Below, piece by piece: positions 9,038 to 18,735 of a stretch of DNA of 64,000 bases. A program made the translations under genes and the position numbers. The notes under the pieces were generated by a model. That model was not told where the DNA came from, ran no database searches, and worked only from the letters and a program-made list of their open reading frames with translations. Position 1 is the first letter of the stretch. Every line of letters begins with the position of its first letter. The DNA is taken from positions 1 through 64,000 of the forward strand of contig MENI01000096.1 of assembly GCA_001768195.1 (NCBI GenBank), given 5' to 3'. Source of the stretch: Bacteroidetes bacterium GWA2_40_15. GTDB taxonomy: Bacteria; Bacteroidota; Bacteroidia; Bacteroidales; VadinHA17.

Positions 9038-9635
9038 ATCAGGCTTTATTGTGATATTAATTTTTGCATTTTCTGAAAACGGAGACAGTCAGAACTTAAC
9101 GCTTACTGATTCATTGCGATTTAGGAAGTTCCTGCCTGATTACGTCAAATTTCAGTATGCAGGGGGAATTGGTTTTATATCGACAGGAGCCGGTTATACT
9201 TTTCTTAATGATAAGCTGGATGTCTCATTCTTCTATAGTTATATCCCTTATATGATTTCGGAAGATGATCTGCATAGCGTGAGTTTACAGTTTACTTCAC
9301 GACTTTTACATTACAACCTCTCTGAAAATGCTGAGGTATTACCTCTTAATATAGGATTCTTCGTTCATCACACTTTTGGTAACAAATACTGGATAAGGCA
9401 ACCGGCACACTATCCGGATAATTATTACTGGTGGGCCCCGGGAAGAAATGCCGGTTTATTTATTGGTGGTGAGATCAAAACCAAACTTTTATCAGGTATA
9501 ACTCCGGCTTCGGGAACGGCATTTTATTTCCGTGTGGGAAGCAGAGTTTTATATCTGGTGAATATGGTCGGAAATAGTGAAATTCCTTTGCATGAAGTGT
9601 TGGAACTTGGATTTGGGTTGGCTATCTATCGTTAG
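9006..9635 (+). CDS. Unknown exported protein, probably a small outer-membrane barrel
   Basis: The start at 9006 was chosen because it gives a normal signal peptide (hydrophobic FIVILIFAF, processed near DSQ); an ATG at 8985 is also possible. The mature part of about 180 residues alternates hydrophobic and polar residues and is rich in Tyr, Phe, Trp and Gly (GGIGFISTGAGYTF and LELGFGLAIYR at the end), like an outer-membrane beta barrel. It overlaps the phosphoesterase gene by about 30 bp and is probably translated with it. Family not recognised. Confidence 0.6.
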   Translation: MNSILKRWSFKSGFIVILIFAFSENGDSQNLTLTDSLRFRKFLPDYVKFQYAGGIGFISTGAGYTFLNDKLDVSFFYSYIPYMISEDDLHSVSLQFTSRLLHYNLSENAEVLPLNIGFFVHHTFGNKYWIRQPAHYPDNYYWWAPGRNAGLFIGGEIKTKLLSGITPASGTAFYFRVGSRVLYLVNMVGNSEIPLHEVLELGFGLAIYR

Positions 9636-9774
9636 GAACAGTTTCACTTGGGTTAGTTAAGAATTTGTTTTCAATTGTTTGTGAAAATGAAATTGAATTG
9701 TTATCTGAAATTCATTAAAATTTCTTTTAAATCTGCATAGCGATAGATCTGTTATATAATTAAAGTTCAAACAA

Positions 9775-10188
9775 ATGACAAACAATGAAATGAGTACGGA
9801 AGACAAGATATTACTGGCTGCGCATAACATCTTTCTTTTATTCGGATACCATGGAACTACAATCCAGAAAATTGCAACACAGGCAGGTGTCAAAAAGTCA
9901 TCTGTTCATTATTATTATCGATCCAAGGAAAGATTATACGCAGAAGTCGTTAAAATAGTACTTGCCCAGATATTAAACCCGGAGGTAAAAAACAGTTCAG
10001 ATCCTGAAGGTTATGAAAAGACCAAATGGTTTCTGAAAACTGAATTATATAATAATATAAACTTATTTGAAAGAACTCTGAAGGAATTATACCCTGATGA
10101 TAGGGATGAAAAATTAAAGGGTCTAATGAAGTGGCTTGAATTGTTTCAAACAGGTATTTATGCCGGAATTAACCGGTTAAAAAGGTAA
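9775..10188 (+). CDS. Short TetR-family regulator
   Basis: This protein has 137 residues. Residues about 8-60 form a TetR DNA-binding domain (TTIQKIATQAGVKKSSVHYYYRSKE). The ligand domain is short: most family members have 180-210 residues. The last codons overlap tail-to-tail with the SNF2 remnant on the other strand, so the 3' end may have been cut when that locus decayed. No target operon is adjacent. Function beyond DNA binding is uncertain. Confidence 0.65.
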   Translation: MTNNEMSTEDKILLAAHNIFLLFGYHGTTIQKIATQAGVKKSSVHYYYRSKERLYAEVVKIVLAQILNPEVKNSSDPEGYEKTKWFLKTELYNNINLFERTLKELYPDDRDEKLKGLMKWLELFQTGIYAGINRLKR

Positions 10189-11489
10189 TTTAAATTTCAT
10201 TGTAACTTCGCCGGTCTCTGTGTTAATTTCAATATGCCGGTCTTCAGCAGCCATATCTTTTCCTGTTGTCATTTTGTACAAACCTGATAGAAACTGCATG
10301 CCTGAATTCATAACAGTTTCGAGCTTTCTGGTTTTATCTGTTTGTTTTTTAATATTTTCTTCTACCATTTTTTCAGACTCCTGCTTTTCCGATTTTTGTT
10401 CAACAGAATTTCCCGAAAAACTTACTTCATCGTTAGAAATTGACTCTTCTGTTTCCGCATATTGCTCATCGTATTTTTGCAATGGTTCGTAAACAGGTTC
10501 TTCTTCCTTTTCCCATTTTTCAGTCTGCGCGATAAATTCTTCCATCTGCTGAATAAACTGCGAGCGACCTTTGGAACTGAAATCTACGAAATCCGTCGTT
10601 GAGCTGCCTCCCAGTACACCATCGAAAAGGCTCTGTTTTACCAGTAAACCCGATGAAATTTGCTGTTCGATCGAATTACATGTTATGAAGTTATAGATGG
10701 TGAGGTTATTACTCCTCTGGCCTATCCTGTCGATGCGTCCGATACGCTGATTTTTTTTAGCCGGGTTCCAGGGCAGCTCAAAGTTAATAAGCGTATCGGC
10801 AACCTGCAGATTCAGCCCGGAACCTCCGGCTTCAGTGGAAAGGAATATTTTATACCGGGGATCATCTTCAAACTTGCGGATCAGTTCGCCTCTCGATTTA
10901 ATGGGTATCTGCCCGTTAAACTCAACAAAACCTATATTGTTTTCCCTCAACAGGCTTCCAATAAGCTTATGAACTTTGATCCATTGCGAAAAAATGATAA
11001 TTTTGGCATCAGTGTTCTGTACATCAAGTTTTTCGAGAAGGATATATTAGTCAGAATATGATCACCATAAATATTACCGGCCCATTGAATACGATATTCT
11101 GCTTTTTCTGCTTTTAGTTTGCGTTCCTGTAAAACCCGCTTTATCATCCCTTCCCGGGTATATTTCTTATGTGCCTGATGTTCCCGCGGATCAGGTAAGT
11201 GCATTTCGCTTTCTGCCTGCAGCAGACAGGCGTAAGAGTGTCTGTCCCAATCGGCGCTTTTGCCATTTATGACTGGAGTAATTACTCCGTTCTCATCAAT
11301 GTCAAGTGAATATTCAAGAGTTTTGTTACCGGACTCATCGACAATTATAAGCTCATAGCATGAAGGTGATTGTGACAAGATCTGACACCTGCCATTGTTA
11401 AAAATAATTTCACCTGTGGCAAGCTCATTTTTATTGAGATGATTGGTTAACTTCTCCTTTTGTTCAATGATAATATCCTGAATTTTCAT
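10177..11489 (-). pseudogene. SNF2-family helicase remnant with large internal deletion and frame change
   Basis: Two pieces of one gene are visible. The 5' part (11489 to about 11050) encodes an N-terminal region ending REGMIKRVLQERKLKAEKAEY then NIYGDHILTN. The 3' part, in another frame, continues ILLEKLDVQNTDAKIIIFSQW and carries the helicase C lobe (STEAGGSGLNLQVAD, and NQRIGRIDRIGQ, the motif VI region) plus a charged tail. The SWIM-type zinc region and the whole ATP-binding lobe (Walker A, DEAH) are missing between them. The junction is near 11041-11050. The remnant keeps about 435 codons and cannot be an active ATPase. Confidence 0.85.
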
Positions 11490-11622
11490 AAAGTTTTAAG
11501 CCAAAATTACATAAATTTAGTCATAACTGCCCGGCTGAAAGTGTAAGATTATCCATTCAGTAATGGTTTATTATTTGGAAATATCAAAGCAATTGCTTAG
11601 CTTTGTTGAAACATTTTGGTAA

Positions 11623-12201
11623 ATGCCACGTAATAAATCATATAATACCAACGATGTTCTGGAAAAAGCAATGCATGTATTCTGGAATAACGGTTATGAG
11701 CAAACCTCTGTAAGGATGCTTGAAAAGGAAATGGGGATAAACCAGTTTTCGATATATTCAAGCTTTACCAGTAAGCATAATCTGTTTGTTGAATCGTTAA
11801 AAAAGTACCGGGAGTATGTAAATAAAAATGTTTATGCAGATCTTCTAAAACCCGGAGCCAGGCTTAAGGATCTTGAACTTTTCCTGAACCGGTTCACGGA
11901 GCATAAAATAACAGGTAAAAAATACAAGGGATGCCTGGTTGTGAACAGTACAGGTGAGATCAATCCGGCAGATGATGAAGTTTCAGTTGAACTGAATAAC
12001 TATTATATGTTTAATAGAGAAATGCTTAAAAAAGTACTTTCAAATTCGATTGAAGCAGGTGATATTTCACCTGAGACCGATATTGATAAATACTCTAATT
12101 TTCTTCTTGGTGTTATGCAGGGATTATCAGTAGGTGCAAAAGTTCTGCCAGAGACTCAGATTCGTGATTTCATTAAGGTTTCATTATCAGTATTCAAATA
12201 A
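11623..12201 (+). CDS. TetR/AcrR-family transcriptional regulator
   Basis: This 192-residue protein has an N-terminal helix-turn-helix (about residues 20-50, TSVRMLEKEMGINQFSIYSSF) and a C-terminal domain of the TetR_C type found in AcrR/YxaF-like members (YKGCLVVNSTGEI, about 105-117). It starts 133 bp after the SNF2 remnant, on the opposite strand, and precedes the DsrE-like gene by 65 bp, which is its most likely target. Confidence 0.82.
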   Translation: MPRNKSYNTNDVLEKAMHVFWNNGYEQTSVRMLEKEMGINQFSIYSSFTSKHNLFVESLKKYREYVNKNVYADLLKPGARLKDLELFLNRFTEHKITGKKYKGCLVVNSTGEINPADDEVSVELNNYYMFNREMLKKVLSNSIEAGDISPETDIDKYSNFLLGVMQGLSVGAKVLPETQIRDFIKVSLSVFK

Positions 12202-12266
12202 TTTTTTTACCTGAATTCTAAGCAAATGCTTTGTTATAAATAGTATAAATATTAACACTACTTAAG

Positions 12267-12695
12267 ATGAAACCAAAAAATCTGATTATTCTGTTTGCAG
12301 GAATTCTGCTTTCCCTGTCACCAATGATTAAAGCACAGACTGTTAATACTGAAGCCACACCCGATAAACTGGTAGTGGTATGGACCAGCAATGATCCGAT
12401 GGTAGCTGAAAGAGTCGCTTTAATGTACACTCATGCTGCTAAAACTGCCGGTTGGTTCAAAGATGTGACCCTAATAGTATGGGGACCTTCTGCAAAGCTT
12501 ACAGCTGAGAATCTGAAAATTCAGGATAAACTAAAAGCAATGCAAAAAGACGGTGTTGTTATTGAAGCGTGCATTGCCTGTGCAAATGCGTACGGGGTGG
12601 CTGAGGACCTTAAAAAGCTCGGCTATGATGTCAAAGGGATGGGCAAGCCGCTCACAGATTATCTTAAATCAGGTGCGAAGGTATTGACCTTTTGA
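12267..12695 (+). CDS. Exported DsrE-like protein
   Basis: This 142-residue protein has a signal peptide (about residues 1-24, ending IKAQ), which is unusual because most DsrE proteins are cytoplasmic. The body keeps the DsrE fold pattern: KLVVVWTSNDP at the first strand, LIVWGPSAKL in the middle, and a Cys motif IEACIACANAYG (about 99-110) where DsrE proteins carry their sulfur-binding Cys. It may relay sulfane sulfur or act in a periplasmic redox role. It follows a TetR gene that may control it. Confidence 0.75.
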   Translation: MKPKNLIILFAGILLSLSPMIKAQTVNTEATPDKLVVVWTSNDPMVAERVALMYTHAAKTAGWFKDVTLIVWGPSAKLTAENLKIQDKLKAMQKDGVVIEACIACANAYGVAEDLKKLGYDVKGMGKPLTDYLKSGAKVLTF

Positions 12696-12712
12696 TAAAA
12701 TATTTTGTCTCC

Positions 12713-12950
12713 AAAGGAGAGCATCAGTTCTTTGTGACAGCAACGTGTGTGACAACATTAGCCGGAGCATACGACCCGATTGATGAGATGGCAGAGATCT
12801 GTAAGAAATATTATGTATGGCTTCATGCTGACGGCTCGTTTGGCGGCTCATTGATCCTAAGTGATAAGTATCGTCACCTGATGAAGGGAATTGAAAAAAC
12901 TGATTCATTTGCCTGGAATCCCCAACCTCTTCTTCAGTCACCTCTGCGGA
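12713..12950 (+). pseudogene. Fragment of a group II PLP-dependent decarboxylase
   Basis: About 75 codons after the DsrE gene match the middle of glutamate/diaminobutyrate-type decarboxylases: FFVTATCVTTLAGAYDPIDE, then LHADGSFGGSLILSDKYRHL and IEKTDSFAWNP. The family sequence continues with HK, where the Lys binds PLP; here it reads QP, and similarity then fades. Both ends of the gene are absent. It is a non-functional remnant, although the frame happens to stay open to 13063. Confidence 0.75.
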
Positions 12951-13005
12951 CATTGGTATTATCCATTTTGAAAGGATCTGATTATAAAGGGCTATTGTTA
13001 ACTGA

Positions 13006-15915
13006 CTATGTTGTTTTATTAATTGTTACTGGTCCTATCAGTCCCATTGACTGCAACGGCTGAACCTTGTTCTTCTCATTTGTCCAGTATTGGGCGATTG
13101 GATTATCTGTAAGTGATTTCATATAGTTGCCCATGCTGGTTACAACCCTTATTTCAATTTCATTTTTCCCCTCTTTCAGGGATTCGCTGATGCTGTAGAT
13201 CCTCTCTCCATACCACCTGACACCCAGGTTATTGCCATTCAGGATTACTTCACATAATCCATGTACCTTGCCAAGGTTAAGATATGATTTTATTGATTGA
13301 CCGGTTATACTGAAACTGTTAATGTAAGTTATGGTTCCGGCAAAGTTAAACAGTTCCGGGATATCCTTAATGTCACATAAAGTGTTCATTTCAATTGTTT
13401 TTACTGATCCGTCACGGCAATGTGTAAATTGCACAATCCACACTTCATTCACTATTATTTCGGAAGCCCCTGATGCAGGAATAGGTTTCCATTCAGGACC
13501 TTTACTAACATTATCGAATACAAAGAGGAATGATTCAGCCGGACCCATGTGGAGGATCAGGCTGTTATCCCTGTCAGGTTTTATCCTGTACCTGTTTCCG
13601 GTTTCAGGATCCCAGATCCAGCCATACCTCTTTGACGTTATCTCTTTTGAGAAGGAGATCCTTGTATTATGTGAATTATGATTGTGAGAGTTGATAAGAT
13701 ATATAACTTCTGTTCCATTATCGCCCTGATATCTGTTCTGCATAACAAAAGGGTCAGGTTTTTCAATCGTTAGGTATGGTTTAATATTGTACTTTTCCTG
13801 TACTCTTTTATACCAGCCTGTAAAATCCTTTTCAGGTTTTTCGAGAAGAATAAACCTTTCGGGAAATTCCTTCATTTTTTCAACAAGGATCCGGATCTCT
13901 TCATCTTTAACTTTGAAGTTTTTATATCCAGGGGAAGCCGATGGAACCGATTCAATACAAAAAACCCTTCCGCCGCTGAATATAAAATCGAGTAATTTGC
14001 CTGCAGTTTCAGGATGAAGTGAATCGACTTTTACAAGGAATATTGTGCTGTATCTGCGTGTTCCATAGTGCATAAACCCGGCATTCATTTCAGCATCCCT
14101 GATAACCGGTTGTGAAACATAATCACATCCGTTTCCGTTTTTGTTTATTGCTTCCCACACAAGGGTAAAATAATCGACATGGGTTATTGAAGGAAAGGGT
14201 TCCATCTGGGCACCTATCAGGCTCCACATATCATCGAGGGGAGGGAGGATGGCAATATCGGCATACATTGTAACATTCTGAAGCAAAGCTGATAAGCGTC
14301 CTTTGTATTCATTGATAAGATGAAAGTATGGCCACCATGTGTTCTTCTCATTGTAATAGGCGCCATATCTTATCCAGCCGGGATATGGTGCCTCCGGCGG
14401 TGAATAGTTGAATCCGTGAAATATGGAATGAGTGATCCCTGAAATAACCGACTGGTCACTTCCGATCTTTAGATTTTCAAGTGATGTATTGAAAACAGTA
14501 TATGTATCGGTCATCTCTTCACAACTGACTAACCTTTTACTTTTCAGGTGTGCCGCTGAAGAGACAAATTTATTTATCATGGTGTATGCCCTTCCGCGCC
14601 GGTAATCGCTCTCAGGCATCTCTTCACCCACCTTATGTTTAAGCCAGTTCATCGTCCACGATTCTCCCTCAGGGATATCATAATCAAAGCTGCTTTCCAG
14701 CGGAAATAATCCCCGTCCGTATGCCTGGGCACGCGATTTGACTTTCAGTTCTTTGCACCAGTTAATATAGATTTTCGTGAAATTCTCACGGATTATTTCA
14801 GCTTTTGTAACTTCAAAACCATACCTCATCCTTCTGACATCACTTTCCAGTTCAGAAGACAGGGTGACGCCATATCTGAAATCGGTAACATTTCCCATCG
14901 CACCTGTTTTAAACAGCACAAAGGGTAAAAATGGAAAGATATCGTAGCCATTTCTTTTTATGAATTCATTCCTCATCCCCTCATACCAGTTAGACCCTTC
15001 CAGCTCCATGCTGTCGGTGAATAGAGCTCTTATATGGCCTGAGAGAGGACCTGTTTTTTTCTCTATGGTACCTGACATCTTTTCGAGATACTTCGTTACA
15101 GCCTCCCTGTTATAATGGTCCAGAACAGGCCCTGTAGCCCCCGGAGCCCCGTTTATGACCTCCATAAAGGCATTGATCTTTACAAGTCCGTAAAGGGCAT
15201 ATTTGCCCTCAGGAACAGATATTTTAACAGACTCATCTCCCGGTTTAAGATGAATGGATTCCGTCTGTTCAATATTTTCAAGGGGATCGGGTACAAGCTG
15301 AAGAGAAAGCAGCTCCATTGTTCTTCCCGGGAAAGGAGAGCTTATCGCCGGATCAGCCTCTTTAAATAACTCAAATTTTGAGATCTCATAGTCGAGCGGA
15401 CCTGTTAATTTTTTCACAGCAATGACAACAACCTGCGACCTTTCATCCTGAGGAAGGCTTTCCGAGCCAAAGGGCCATCCTGAGCCGACTATCAGATCGC
15501 AGACCATGCCAAGTAACTTTGCTTCATCAAAGACAATCTTCAGCAGGTCGATCCATTCATCACTGAGCCACTTCACTGAAGGCTTTCCAAGGTCATCTCC
15601 TTCAAACCGGGTCGGAAATTCGACAGGATTTATTTCCACACCTCCTATTCCAGCAGCATGAAGCAACCTGAGCTCTCTGATCAGTTCCTTGGCTTCTACC
15701 TTATTACCATTCCACCACCACCTGACATAGGGATGATAATTCATCGGGGGATTTTTGAATAGTTCATAGAGGGAGGCGACCGGCGACCGGCTACGGGCAA
15801 CCGGAGGCCATTCATCAGGATCTTTGCAGTACTTAGAAAGAGGGTAATGCCTGTTAACAAATGCTAAGCCAGAGGAATAAATAATACTGTCTGATATGAA
15901 TTTACGGCGATCCAT
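13006..15915 (-). CDS. GH106-type alpha-L-rhamnosidase
   Basis: This 969-residue protein starts with a Tat-like leader (MDRRKFISDS). Residues about 55-130 hold the characteristic GH106 block VRWWWNGNKVEAKELIRELR with GIGGVEINPVEFP, followed by a long (beta/alpha)8 region, then beta-sandwich domains and a C-terminal galactose-binding-like domain (NLGVRWYGERIYSISESLKEG). GH106 enzymes remove alpha-L-rhamnose from pectic or other rhamnose-containing glycans in the periplasm. It is the distal member of a run of minus-strand sugar genes. The segment encoding ARSRSPVAS near residue 40 is a short tandem GC-rich repeat, see findings. Confidence 0.85.
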   Translation of the reverse strand: MDRRKFISDSIIYSSGLAFVNRHYPLSKYCKDPDEWPPVARSRSPVASLYELFKNPPMNYHPYVRWWWNGNKVEAKELIRELRLLHAAGIGGVEINPVEFPTRFEGDDLGKPSVKWLSDEWIDLLKIVFDEAKLLGMVCDLIVGSGWPFGSESLPQDERSQVVVIAVKKLTGPLDYEISKFELFKEADPAISSPFPGRTMELLSLQLVPDPLENIEQTESIHLKPGDESVKISVPEGKYALYGLVKINAFMEVINGAPGATGPVLDHYNREAVTKYLEKMSGTIEKKTGPLSGHIRALFTDSMELEGSNWYEGMRNEFIKRNGYDIFPFLPFVLFKTGAMGNVTDFRYGVTLSSELESDVRRMRYGFEVTKAEIIRENFTKIYINWCKELKVKSRAQAYGRGLFPLESSFDYDIPEGESWTMNWLKHKVGEEMPESDYRRGRAYTMINKFVSSAAHLKSKRLVSCEEMTDTYTVFNTSLENLKIGSDQSVISGITHSIFHGFNYSPPEAPYPGWIRYGAYYNEKNTWWPYFHLINEYKGRLSALLQNVTMYADIAILPPLDDMWSLIGAQMEPFPSITHVDYFTLVWEAINKNGNGCDYVSQPVIRDAEMNAGFMHYGTRRYSTIFLVKVDSLHPETAGKLLDFIFSGGRVFCIESVPSASPGYKNFKVKDEEIRILVEKMKEFPERFILLEKPEKDFTGWYKRVQEKYNIKPYLTIEKPDPFVMQNRYQGDNGTEVIYLINSHNHNSHNTRISFSKEITSKRYGWIWDPETGNRYRIKPDRDNSLILHMGPAESFLFVFDNVSKGPEWKPIPASGASEIIVNEVWIVQFTHCRDGSVKTIEMNTLCDIKDIPELFNFAGTITYINSFSITGQSIKSYLNLGKVHGLCEVILNGNNLGVRWYGERIYSISESLKEGKNEIEIRVVTSMGNYMKSLTDNPIAQYWTNEKNKVQPLQSMGLIGPVTINKTT

Positions 15916-15942
15916 TTGTATTTCTGATGATCCTGATTTATA

Positions 15943-17709
15943 CTATTTTACAAATGCTTTTACCACAATCGCTTCTGCAGCAGACTGATTTATAATTCTG
16001 TATGATCCTGCTGCGGCAGGTATTACAAAAGTCTCGGCATAGTTGAACCGCTGTGTAAGACCTGACTGTGTCTCGACAATGATACTTTCCCCCTCCACCA
16101 GGCTCAATACGTGGCATTTATTGTCTGTTCTGACATCTATCCTGTTCCTGAAATGGAACCTGTGGACATCATACAGGTGTGTTTCATGAGTCGGTAGGTG
16201 GAAGAGTTTCCAGTCCTTCCCTTCTTCCAGAAGAACTGGTTTTGAAACAAGTCTCTTTTTTACATAATCTCCTTTCCTGTCGAAAAAGAGATTATCCATG
16301 GCCCTCTGGATATTAAGCTGTCGGGGTTTCCCATCCAGATCGGGCCTGAGCCAGTCGTACATTTTAAATGTGAAAATATAGGGGGTTGAGCTTATTTCCA
16401 GGACAAGATTGTTTATACCTGAGCCATGGATAGTGCCATAGGGTATCAGGAAGAGATCATGTTTCGCAGCCGGTAACTTCTGTACATACTTTTCTATTTC
16501 CACAGGCTTTTTTTCAAGGTGACTCGATTCAAGTTCATTCCTGAATCTGACCGGATCAATATCCTCCTGAAAACCAAGGTAGACAACAGCATTATCTTTG
16601 CTGTCGAGAATATAATATGTCTCTTCCTGGGTGAAGTCTTCCCCGAAATGAATCTTTGTATATCCGGGCCGGGGATGGCACTGTACCGAAAGATTTCCAC
16701 CGTTGAAGGTATCGAGAAAATCAAACCTGATGGGGAATTCAAAGCCGAACCTGTCATAAGCCTCTCCCAGCACAGATTCAGATTCCTGGAACATAAGACA
16801 ATCAAATGAAACTTCCATCAGCCTGCCTGAACTTTCAAGTAACAGACCATTTTCGGGAACAATCAGTTCAAACGACCAGGCGTAATTCGGGACATTTTTA
16901 TTCAGGCCATCAACCTTTTCCTTTATCCATGAGCCTCCCCATGCCCCCGGTTCAAACCAGGGCCTTGCCCTGAACAGATTCCGGCTCATTTCCCTGAGAG
17001 ATTCTCTTAACGAATCTCCGGATATCCATTTGGGATTTTCAGGATTCTGCCCATCCACCATTACATTGATGTAAGGAAGAAGGTTCTTTTTATGCCTGTT
17101 GAGAACAATCCAGTCGACAAAATAGAAACGCTTGTACATCTCCTTCGGATCTGCAGGAGCTGATGCACCAAGATTTTTTATGCTTCCGGCCCTGGATCTG
17201 AACTGGATCTCATTTTTTGGCAGGTCAATATAAATAAGCAATCCGGGCCATCCGGCTAATGATGCACCGGTGCCTGAGATAATATTTACATCAGCATTCA
17301 GGTCAGGTGAGAGATCAGTCAATTTCTGAAGGTCGAAAAAATCTTCAAGTACAAGGCTTGTCCTCTTGCCGAATAATGCATCATCACTACCGGTAAACGG
17401 AGCGATCATTTCATTGATTACTCCGGGACTTTTCAGGTAGTTGGAGCTATTTATCCATGAGCATTTTATGCCAGTTTTCTTCAATACTACTTCAAGCTTT
17501 TCCCTGAAATCATTGAAGAGAACGCCACCATAGCCATCAATGGTTACGTTCTTATGTTTATATATTACAGAAGCAAGTGATTCAAATCCTTCAGAGATAT
17601 GATCTTTATCAAGGCTGAATGCAGGGTAAATATCGTATTTCCCTTCGGTGACAGCAGGTTTATTGTCAGGCAACAGATACTGCTTTGTTTTTCTATATTC
17701 TTTTTTCAA
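15943..17709 (-). CDS. Class I mannose-6-phosphate isomerase-like protein with N-terminal extension
   Basis: This 588-residue cytoplasmic protein joins an N-terminal region of about 200 residues (its Walker A is absent, but it looks like a degenerate nucleoside-kinase fold: [22 protein letters not shown]) to a type I PMI cupin. The PMI metal residues are present: QCHP, then QEETYYIL, and IHG in the motif [17 protein letters not shown]. Such long PMI relatives are common beside Bacteroidota glycosidase genes and probably isomerise a sugar phosphate or free sugar released by them. It lies 27 bp upstream of the GH106 gene. Confidence 0.7.
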   Translation of the reverse strand: MKKEYRKTKQYLLPDNKPAVTEGKYDIYPAFSLDKDHISEGFESLASVIYKHKNVTIDGYGGVLFNDFREKLEVVLKKTGIKCSWINSSNYLKSPGVINEMIAPFTGSDDALFGKRTSLVLEDFFDLQKLTDLSPDLNADVNIISGTGASLAGWPGLLIYIDLPKNEIQFRSRAGSIKNLGASAPADPKEMYKRFYFVDWIVLNRHKKNLLPYINVMVDGQNPENPKWISGDSLRESLREMSRNLFRARPWFEPGAWGGSWIKEKVDGLNKNVPNYAWSFELIVPENGLLLESSGRLMEVSFDCLMFQESESVLGEAYDRFGFEFPIRFDFLDTFNGGNLSVQCHPRPGYTKIHFGEDFTQEETYYILDSKDNAVVYLGFQEDIDPVRFRNELESSHLEKKPVEIEKYVQKLPAAKHDLFLIPYGTIHGSGINNLVLEISSTPYIFTFKMYDWLRPDLDGKPRQLNIQRAMDNLFFDRKGDYVKKRLVSKPVLLEEGKDWKLFHLPTHETHLYDVHRFHFRNRIDVRTDNKCHVLSLVEGESIIVETQSGLTQRFNYAETFVIPAAAGSYRIINQSAAEAIVVKAFVK

Positions 17710-17770
17710 TAGTGTCAGCTTAAATATTCAGATTTAGTAAAAGTATATAATAAAATGTTGTAATGCAATA

Positions 17771-17862
17771 TTAACCACGGAGTTACACTGAGTATCACGG
17801 AGAAAAACACGGAGTTCAAAACAGTGCAACTCAGTGCCAACTCAGTGTTGCTCAGTGGTTAA
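17771..17862. repeat. 92-bp imperfect hairpin built of CACGGAG/CACTGAG units
   Basis: The interval opens with TTAACCACGGAGTTACACTG and closes with GTTGCTCAGTGGTTAA, which are inverted copies with a few mismatches. Inside, the seven-base units CACGGAG and CACTGAG (or their complements CTCAGTG) recur about eight times. The DNA can fold into an imperfect stem of about 40 bp around CAAAAC. It lies between the GH97 remnant and the PMI-like gene, in non-coding DNA. Confidence 0.65.
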
Positions 17863-17888
17863 ATAGAGATTGTAATATGAAAATTATT

Positions 17889-18715
17889 TTATCTGTCAAT
17901 TATTGCAACAAATCCTCCGTTTTTTGCCATTGTAACTTTTAATGTTCCGGGTGATATTAATACTGCTGCTGATTTCTTCAGATCATTCGGTTCCTTATCA
18001 GATTTTTTAGTGTCGCTCCATGTCTCCATTTTGTAACTGCCTGCGGTAAGAAAGCTCATGTCAAGATCAACAGTTTTAGATGTGCTGTTATTCATCACAC
18101 CTATGAACCATTTATCTCCGCTGCGTTTTGCTATTGCCACCCAGTCACCGGGATAACCTCCAGGAAATTTAATATCATCCCAGACGGTTGGGACAATTTT
18201 CAGAAAATCAGCTCCCGGCTGATTAAGTATGTTATTCGGATGGTCGCAGACGACTGTCAGTGGACTTTCATAAATAACGAATTTTGATAGTTCTGCCGCG
18301 CGGGTATTCCATACAAGAGCCGGTACCTGTTGTTTCCATTGCTCTTTCGTGACATTTTAAAATCCTCCGGGGGTATAATCCATCTGCCCGGCCAGCATCC
18401 TGGTAAAAGCCAGCTTGACATTATGTTCGGGGCTCATTTTATCAGAGAATTTATAATATTCATTACCCATTACTCCCTCGCGGGGTATCATATTTGGCCA
18501 GGTACGAATTATTCCATCGGCTCTTCATCCTTAAATTCAAAACCAAGCCGGGAATTCCCGGCAATAGTTCGATTATTAAAGGTTATTGAATAGCATAGTT
18601 TTTCACTGGTATTGATGTTAATAACTATATTGTTATCAGGCGATTTTACAGAAATAACCTGTCCATTGATTATTGATCCGCAGAGAATAAACAGCAGGAG
18701 AATGAGATATTTCAT
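17889..18715 (-). pseudogene. GH97 glycoside hydrolase remnant: internal deletion and in-frame TAA
   Basis: The 5' piece (18715 to about 18535) encodes a signal peptide (ending INGQ) and the start of the GH97 N-terminal domain (KSPDNNIVININTSEKLCYS, then LGFEFKDEEP). In another frame the sequence then jumps to IRTWPNMIPREGVMGNEYYK and MLAGQMDYTPGGF, a TAA at about 18360, and NVTKEQWK followed by the normal C-terminal domain to residue ...FVAIIDR. The middle of the gene, including the N-domain core and the catalytic barrel with the catalytic acids, is deleted (roughly 350 codons by comparison with typical length). Not functional. Confidence 0.88.
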
Positions 18716-18735
18716 GATTTGTCAATTTAGGTTAA

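Noticed and set aside
9657-9893. A minus-strand frame across the start of the second TetR gene
   Set aside because: It overlaps the clear TetR helix-turn-helix coding region and has no features of its own.
16494-16809. Overlapping small frames inside the PMI-like gene
   Set aside because: The main frame carries the PMI metal motifs; the other frames are shadows.
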